This document shows positions 58,077 through 64,000 of a DNA stretch of 64,000 nt, one piece after another. A model generated the notes under the pieces. It did no database searches. It saw only the letters and a program-made list of their open reading frames with translations, and was not told the origin of the DNA. Each line of letters opens with the position of its first letter. The first letter of the stretch is position 1. The translations under genes and the position numbers were made by a program. This stretch comes from Podospora pseudoanserina (lineage: Eukaryota > Ascomycota > Sordariomycetes > Sordariales > Podosporaceae): NCBI RefSeq assembly GCF_035222485.1, contig NC_085924.1, positions 1,178,001 to 1,242,000 on the forward strand. The letters run 5' to 3'.

Positions 58077-59677
58077 ATGGACAGCCTCCCATCTAGACTT
58101 GATTCTCTGCGTCCAAAGACTGTGGAGCTGATGCGCATTGGTGGCACGCCTGGCCTCTCACTCGGTGCCACGCACCAGGGCACCCAAGTGTACTTCGCCA
58201 GCTACGGCTACCGCGATGTCGAGTAACGATTGTTTCCAAACGACGAGACGATTCTTCCCGTTTGCTCTCTGATCAAGGCTGTTACCTCTGCGTACCTGGG
58301 AATCGTGGTCGATAAAAAGAAAGCGACATGGAACACGCCGGTCAAGGACGCGCTGCCTTCGCCGGACATCCAAGACGAAACCCATCAGAACCAGATGACC
58401 ATCGCCGATCTTCTCTGCCACCGATCGGCCATGACTTGGGGTGACAATATGCTCATCGGCACTGACAGCAAAATCTTCGCCAGCAGCGCAGGCTCCATGA
58501 AATATCTCAACAGTCAGACACGACTTCTGCCATTCCGCGGCCAGTTTGCCTACAACAATCTAGCGTACGAGCTCGCTGACAAGGTTATCTAGTCTCTCAG
58601 CAAAGAGTCGTTCTTCGACTTTATCCAGAGTCGCATCTTTGACCCGTTGGGTATGACGCGCACCTACCTCAAAACACCCCCATCTGACCTCGACAATGTC
58701 GGAAAGTGCTACAATGCTCTGGACGACGAGACCTCCGCACCCATCACCTGTGTCGGATTGGGAGACGACTGGCTCGGCGGTCCCCATGCGGGCATGCGGT
58801 CCTGTGTCAACGACCTGATGAAGCTGTGCAAAGCGTTCATCAAAGCATTCGACCAACAAATTTCCACCGGAGAGACATCTACCAAAGGACTACCGCGGAA
58901 GCAGGTCGCGAATCTGATGTCAGCAAAGATCTTCATGGACCAGCCATCAAGAAATGAGGCGTCGTATGGCTTTGGCTGGGCCCGCGTTCAGCCTCCCGGA
59001 AGAATGGGTCAGATTGGCATCAATCCCCATTTGATGCCCGAGGGGATGTCCGTTGTCGGCAAAGGAGTACCGTCCCGTTTGGTTATTTTCCACCAAGGAA
59101 GCATGCCTGGCGCATTGCTCTCAACATGCTTGTTCCTGACACGGAAAGCGCCATCGTCATCAAACCCAACGCACTGCCTTTCAACGACGTCCCTGAATGG
59201 GTTGGGCAGCTGCTTCTGGAGGAATTTCTCGAGGTTCCGACCCACAAACGCAACGATTACATCGCGGCAGCCAAGATTTCAGCAGCTACAAATCTCCGGT
59301 GGTACCCTGATCTCGTTGAGGAGCTTGAGCGAACACGGATGATCGGGCCATTGTCGTGGAGTCTGAGTGCTTATGCCGGGACGTACTGGGATAAGTCTAT
59401 TATCGTCAAGGTTGTTGTTACCGTAAAGGAAGCCCATCTCTACTGGGCTCTTCAGGGCCTCAAGACCGAGAAATTTCGACTCACTCACTATGAGGATGAC
59501 GTATTCACTTGGCTCTAGCCACGCAATGAGTTGTCACGGCGTGGACGACGGGTTGGTATGGACCAAGGGCCGAGCTTCTGGAAGGTGGAGTTTAAGGTTG
59601 GGCCAGATGGCAATCCTGATCGCCTGTACTAGTTCCATGACAATTATGTTCCAGTAGACGAATATAAGAAAGAGTAA
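58077..59677 (+). pseudogene. Serine beta-lactamase-like (PF00144) hydrolase, decayed
   Basis: Starts MDSLPSRLDSLRPKTVELMR. The family motifs are present: S-x-x-K as SLIKAVTSAYLG, the tyrosine motif as FAYNNLAYELADK (Y-x-N), and the third motif region as FHQGSMPGALLS. Fungal members act on esters or amides of small molecules, as esterases or acyltransferases, not usually on penicillins. The main frame (58077 to about 59120) has stops at 58224-58226 and 58590-58592; after the third motif the text moves to another frame (PDTESAIVIKPNALPFNDVP ... ), has a stop at 59516-59518 and another near 59629, and ends at 59677. At least four stops and one frameshift therefore exist. The length, about 530 codons, is normal for the family, so loss looks recent. 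Confidence 0.8.
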
Positions 59678-60879
59678 CGTGTGGCCATTGTAGCTAGGAT
59701 GAAGTGCGATGAGTTTGCAAAGGAAGTTTAGGGGGAGTCTTTATATGTCGTTTGTCAGACAATATGGTTTGTCAGGCAATATCACAAGTTCGATTCCATG
59801 ATCCAAATCAACTGCTGGATCCCATCTACCTACCTACCGACCTACCTATTTACCTGTACACAAGACGTGGTGTTGGGGAGAGAGTTGTTCGCAAGGGTTA
59901 GGGTTTACCGACCCGACACTCAGCACAGTCCAGACCGTGCATCTGAGTGGACTGTAGTACCGTGGCAGGCCACAGTGATCCGTGTAATTCTAGCATCGCG
60001 AAGGACAGTCGCAGCAAGGTCAACTGTGAGCCAATGGAGGAAGCGTCGAATGTTGTTTTGATGTCGGTTCGAGAGACAACACAATCGGAGATTTTTGGTT
60101 GGCCGTTGAACTTCAGCAGCCGCCCGGCCTGGTGGGGCATGCAAGTCCCCGCCAGTCGTGCGACATCGGCCTTCCGATTGGCTGGGCTCAGCGCCTACAG
60201 AATGCCGCCAATGTCTTGGGTCAAAAAATAGCAATCGAATTCCAAGAGCCTCACTCGATCGCCTTGTTTCTTTTCCCATGTTGTGCAATTGGAGCTTAGG
60301 CGCCAATAGACGCGCTTGTTTCAAGCCGAAATGAATCATCCGTTGCCATGGATCAATGTCGGATCAAGATGGCTGGCGAACAGAACGGAGACACATAAGA
60401 TGTCGAGCTGCCTCGACGGGGCTCGCTGCTTGGAGCTTCTGTTCAGCAACACAAGCACAGCACACACGTCTTTTCCTTGGGTTTTGTTTCCCTTTTTTCC
60501 TTTTCTTAGGGTCTCTATTTTCCTATCTTTCCTTTGTGATTATCTACAGGTTTTCAACTTGGGTATTTCCTTTGGTCTTCGGTTTTCCTTGACTGCTCGA
60601 TCACCGCCAGTCACCACCAGCACATCCACATCTATTCGACATTTCTTGGCAGTTGACCTGTCCCGATATCTTCCCCAAAACTTCACGCATCCAGCCGTGA
60701 AGTAACGAAACCCTGTCCCACGGTCTTATTACCAGTTGCCCAACATTCCCGTGACTACTTCCTTCCCGCCTCCCCCGACGGCGCCGTTTCCAAAATCCAA
60801 GTTTCCTCTCAGAACCGCCACCAAGGAGAGACCTTCGCTTGAGCTGGTTACCGAGTTCTATAACGCCGGGCCTAACAAG
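59678..60879. other. Intergenic, short CTAC repeat
   Basis: 59825-59850 is a small CTAC-type simple repeat. 60450-60700 is pyrimidine-rich, a likely promoter and leader for the four-TM gene. The frame of that gene is open upstream to 60736 (TTG) but without ATG. Confidence 0.45.
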
Positions 60880-61508
60880 ATGCGGTTCCAAGCACCGCAG
60901 CTCGGCGCCTTGGGCGTCACCTTTACTGTCATGAGGGCATCACAGTTTGCGTGCCTCATTTCTGTCATTGGTCTTTGTGCCAACTTCATCAACGAGATCG
61001 CCACAGCCGAGCACAGTCCCCCATCAGAGCTTGTCGGTGCTCTGACAGTGGTATGTTGTCCCATTTCTCGACCACTGCATCATATACTGACCTCAAACAG
61101 GCCGTCACAGCCATAATCTATGTGATCATCACATACATCTTGTACTACGACAACATGCTCTCGATGCTGACCACTGCTGGTCTCGACAGCCTCCTCCTTG
61201 TTGCCTCCATCGTCGTAGCTTCCTTGATTGGAAAGCCCCTTTCCATGCTCAACTGCGCTGCTCTCCCATCCTCAGAATGGTCTTCCGGCCTGTTTTCGTC
61301 CGCACCTTCCCCAATCAGGCCGATCATCACCAAAACCGTTTCCTACATCAGCTTCGTTTTGCTTGACCAGACGACCTGCTACCAAATCAAGGCTGTGTGG
61401 GGATTGTGCATCACCATCTGCCTGCTCTTCGCCTTTTCCACACTGGCCTGCCTCGGCCTCTGGCAACGCATCCGTCGCGAGACCAAGAACAAGGATATTG
61501 AGGGTTAG
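60880..61508 (+). CDS. Four-TM (MARVEL-like) membrane protein, 192 aa
   Basis: Exon 1 60880-61050, exon 2 61101-61508, phase 0, 50 bp intron (GTATGT...AACAG). MRFQAPQLGALGVTFTVMRA leads four hydrophobic segments: FACLISVIGLCANFI, VTAIIYVIITYILYY, LLLVASIVVASLIG and GLCITICLLFAFSTLACLGL. Loops are short and the C-terminus is basic (WQRIRRETKNKDIEG). The topology is that of MARVEL-type fungal membrane proteins; the family call is from topology, not from signature residues. The TAG at 61506-61508 is followed in the same frame by 266 open codons, so this may be the N-terminal part of a longer protein (see the next gene and the findings). Confidence 0.75.
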
Positions 61509-61586
61509 GGGCGCGCGGGCACCTACGGAGGAGTGCGTGGTGTTGGGAAAGCATGGGAGTCGGACGTGTCTCTTGGCACAAAGTCA

Positions 61587-62309
61587 ATGGCTTCCACCAA
61601 TTCCTACTACCCAAGCTTCCCCCCTCCTCCACTGGTGCCCATCCGCGATCGCGGGAACAGCCGTGCTCCCCCTGCGGCTTTGCTTTCTGTTGGAAATAAT
61701 AACGCCCTCGGTTTGTCAATCACTCAGCCTAGATACAGCTGTGAATCGGACGCATCTTCCATCAACAGCGTTTTCACTGGCGGCAGTCCCCCGACCAAAG
61801 GGCTGCGCCCACCGCCCAGGCTACACATGCGAGCGCCAGCCAAGACAATGCCGACGATCCCAGGGTCTCCCACTGATGAGAAGGAGGGACAATATCAGGG
61901 CCTCTCCCCCCTGGCGTCTCGGGTCCCTGTGCTTACCTTGACAATTCCGAACACACAAGCAACAGTCACGTCTCCCAGCAACGACAAAATTCCTGAAGAA
62001 CACAAACGGGTGCCAACTCGCCTTCCCTGTTCTCCTTTGTCGCCTATTAGAGGCTTCATGGCCGCTCGGCGCAACCGCAGGTCCGGCGGTGTGCCCGTCC
62101 CACCTCCTATCGTGGTCCCTTCGCCGCCAGGCAGGAGCTCTCGCTTCAAGGAGCAAACGAGTCCCAGTCCGGCGCTGGAGACGGTGATTTTCAGCCCACC
62201 CCCTATTCCTAGTGCTCCCAAGAAGAGAAAGACGGTCTGGGAGGGATGGTGGGATATCGGACTGTTGGAGAGGATGAACACCATCAAGAGAAAGGCGCTC
62301 CCCAAATAG
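61587..62309 (+). CDS. Proline/serine-rich protein, 240 aa, or the cytosolic tail of the preceding gene
   Basis: From the first ATG (61587, MASTNSYYPSFPPPPLVPIR) to a TAG at 62307-62309. Mostly disordered, rich in Pro, Ser and Arg, with SPLSPIRGFMAARRNRRSGG and a more ordered C-terminal end KKRKTVWEGWWDIGLLERMN. No signal peptide. The frame is the same as exon 2 of the upstream four-TM gene, with only the TAG at 61506 between, and the 26 codons before this ATG (GRAGTYGGVRGVGKAWESDV...) read like protein. It is therefore uncertain whether this is its own gene or the tail of a 459-residue membrane protein. Confidence 0.55.
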   Translation: MASTNSYYPSFPPPPLVPIRDRGNSRAPPAALLSVGNNNALGLSITQPRYSCESDASSINSVFTGGSPPTKGLRPPPRLHMRAPAKTMPTIPGSPTDEKEGQYQGLSPLASRVPVLTLTIPNTQATVTSPSNDKIPEEHKRVPTRLPCSPLSPIRGFMAARRNRRSGGVPVPPPIVVPSPPGRSSRFKEQTSPSPALETVIFSPPPIPSAPKKRKTVWEGWWDIGLLERMNTIKRKALPK

Positions 62310-62589
62310 ATGAACGATGAGGGACGTAATGGATGATGTAGAATGAGCCTTGGTTAGGCCGGTAATGATTCAGGATTGGAACATAATTTTTGGGTATGGG
62401 AAAACTGGGACAGGATCATCTATCTCCCTTTGGAAGGTTGAGATATAAGATATATGAAATATGCAGAAAATAATACAGATGATTATTCAACACGACATTC
62501 ACGGGGACTTTGTGCGGGGTCTTGATCGTAAAACTTTTACATCTCATTGAGTGGCCTTTCTCGGAGACACAGTTGTGATTCACAGCTAC

Positions 62590-63160
62590 CTACATATCTA
62601 GGTACCTACCTAATGCTGGATCTTTCCCAGTGTACAAGTTCCCTCTTGTCTTCCAGCTCCACCACCGTCTAAACGGCCCGGCAACGTATTCTCTCAAGCA
62701 GAAGTCGCGGTTGGTCGACATATCCGACCGCGACTTGACAGTGTACCCATAGATTTTCCCCGTGAAGTCTAGCTGCACATAAGCCACCATATCCCGGACA
62801 CGTGCCGTGGTGAGCATGTCAAAGCTGTGGATTTGGAACAGCTCCTGCTCCGCCTTGCGATATCGCCGGATTTCACCGGTTCAATCCTGACCCTGGATCT
62901 GCCAGGTTCTTTTCCACTTGTTTCTGTTGTCAACCTCGAGAGCGAGCCGATCAACGTTATCTGTTACGGTTTCGTAGATTGCTGACGTGTTGGGAAGAAT
63001 ATTGTAGTCTGCAAAGCTGAAACCTCTCTAGATGGTGGTGGCGAAGTCAGGGGTGCGAAGGATGATGAAGCCGAGGTTGTCTCTGGAGGCTGCGTGGTTT
63101 TCGTGTAATCGGAAGACGCAGACGGCGGGGGTTGGTAATGCGGGAGTGGCCGGGTAGAAA
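62590..63160 (-). pseudogene. Unnamed protein family, copy 3, decayed
   Basis: Minus-strand text TPAVCVFRLHENHAASRDNL, GFIILRTPDFATTI, GFSFADYNILPNTSAIYETV, then TGEIRRYRKAEQELFQIHSF and a C-terminal part ending at 62590. It follows the intact copy at 44284-44886 in order: RLH-N-A, LGF-I-R-F, IL---S-IY, GEIR-Y. The frame has a TAG after ATTI and a TGA before TGEIRR, and no clear start codon. The similarity is low but runs the full length, so copies 2 and 3 are old duplicates. Confidence 0.6.
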
Positions 63161-63449
63161 GGGCATAGACGTTCTTTTCCTCTCCAGACAGACAATCACG
63201 AATAGTGTTTTACAAATTTCTAGAAGTGTATGGTTGAGACTTCGTTCCTTTAACGGATTCCTTCGGTGTTGCCTAAGACGTAAAAGATCCGTAGGATTAA
63301 GTTGGTGGATAGAAGAGGGAACAATAGACTTCTTTCTTCATTGTCGCCTATACAATGACCTTGACAGTAGTTGTCTCCGGTGAGTACGGAAATAGGTGAC
63401 AAGCATGATACTAGCGTCATCTCTTGGCTAAGACTTGCAAACATGTGGC

Positions 63450-63910
63450 CTTCTGCCTCATTCTAATCGAAGCTAATAAAGAATATAGTCCAAGCCATCT
63501 CTATCCATTAGAATACCTAAAGCTTAGAGTATCTCTACTCAAAGCTGAGAGTACCGAGGATAAAAGGCTCTGACTGCTTCCTACTCACTAATACCTAAGG
63601 TAAATAGATGCACGTTATAACCAATAAATATAGTCTTCCGCCTCACTCTTATCCAAGCGTGTGTAGAGTATAGTCCAGGCCTCTTCAATTCATCTGACTG
63701 ACACATAAAGCTTAGACTATGTCTATATGGAGCTTAGAATATGTCTATCTAGAGCTTACACTATCTCTATTTAAACTTCACACTACCTCTATTTAAAGCC
63801 TAGACTGTCTCTATCTAAAGCTGAGATTGTTAAGGGGCAAATGCTCAGACTGCTTCCTGTTCACTTACACTTAACTACCTATGTTAAATGCATGTAAGTC
63901 ATAACCGTCT
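63450..63910. repeat. Two diverged direct repeat units with an internal short-tandem expansion
   Basis: Unit 1 (63450-63620) and unit 2 (63634-63910) share, in order, CTTCYGCCTCAYTCT, a TATAGTCCARGCC word, an AAAGCTTAGA word, CTGACTGCTTCCT/CAGACTGCTTCCT with CTCACT/TTCACT, and GTTATAACC/GTCATAACC. Unit 2 is longer because about five 22-24 bp copies of AGCTTAGACTATGTCTATMT sit at 63705-63832. No gene seen here. The type of repeat is unknown; it may be a subtelomere-like or RIP-degraded element. Confidence 0.55.
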
Positions 63911-64000
63911 ATTTTCGTCCATTTTATAGACAGGTGCATGATTTCATTGAGGGTCATCAAGCCAACGTGAAAGTTAGACCTCACATCATTAATCTTGCAC

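Noticed and set aside
59825-59850. CTAC simple repeat as an element end
   Set aside because: Too short and without inverted repeats or target duplication.

Overview
The window looks like nuclear DNA of a filamentous ascomycete, most likely a sordariomycete. Genes are single or have a few short introns (42-87 bp, GT-AG). The families are typical of moulds: a HET-domain protein, a P450nor, a fungal rhodopsin-like membrane protein, an HsbA/UVI-1-like wall protein and an APH-domain protein. Two tRNAs with pol III terminators are present. Repeats carry the mark of repeat-induced point mutation (RIP): CpA/TpG almost gone, TpA in excess, CpG kept. No biosynthetic backbone gene, CRISPR array or rRNA was seen.

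Layout. 0-5 kb: a small secreted protein gene, a 331 bp hAT-type MITE and a decayed HET gene. 5.5-10 kb: a complete seven-exon cytochrome P450 nitric oxide reductase (CYP55/P450nor) with a putative mitochondrial presequence, plus two conserved-looking genes of unknown function. 11-19.5 kb: a DUF7924-type pseudogene, a small membrane protein, a rhodopsin-like seven-TM protein, a nitrilase pseudogene split by a second hAT MITE with a perfect 8 bp target duplication, and the first of three relatives of an unnamed protein family. 20-28.6 kb: an APH kinase-like gene, tRNA-Val(AAC), a type II membrane protein with a predicted lectin-like ectodomain, an unrecognised pseudogene, a decayed H-type lectin gene built on a GVG minisatellite, and a cysteine-rich knottin-like secreted protein. 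29.9-33.4 kb: a three-exon ABCG half-transporter. 34.7 kb: tRNA-Gly(GCC). 35.5-37.8 kb: a large decayed membrane protein gene. 40-45 kb: an HsbA-like secreted protein, a PAF-acetylhydrolase-like esterase and the only intact member of the three-copy family.

45.8-57 kb is a transposon nest. A 1.86 kb pogo/Fot-type DNA transposon (copy A) was entered by a second pogo/Fot copy (B, 1,861 bp, TA duplication) and by a 7,454 bp Ty3/Gypsy-type LTR retrotransposon with 404 bp LTRs and a 5 bp target duplication. Subtracting both inserts and their duplications leaves copy A at 1,862 bp. 57-64 kb holds a decayed serine beta-lactamase-like gene, a four-TM protein followed in the same frame by a proline-rich ORF after a single TAG, a decayed third copy of the unnamed family, and AT-rich diverged repeats at the right edge.

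Intact housekeeping-like genes are mixed with many broken accessory genes, which suggests a fast-changing accessory region. No operon-like pathway joins the genes. Coordinates of introns were set by eye from splice consensus and reading phase.
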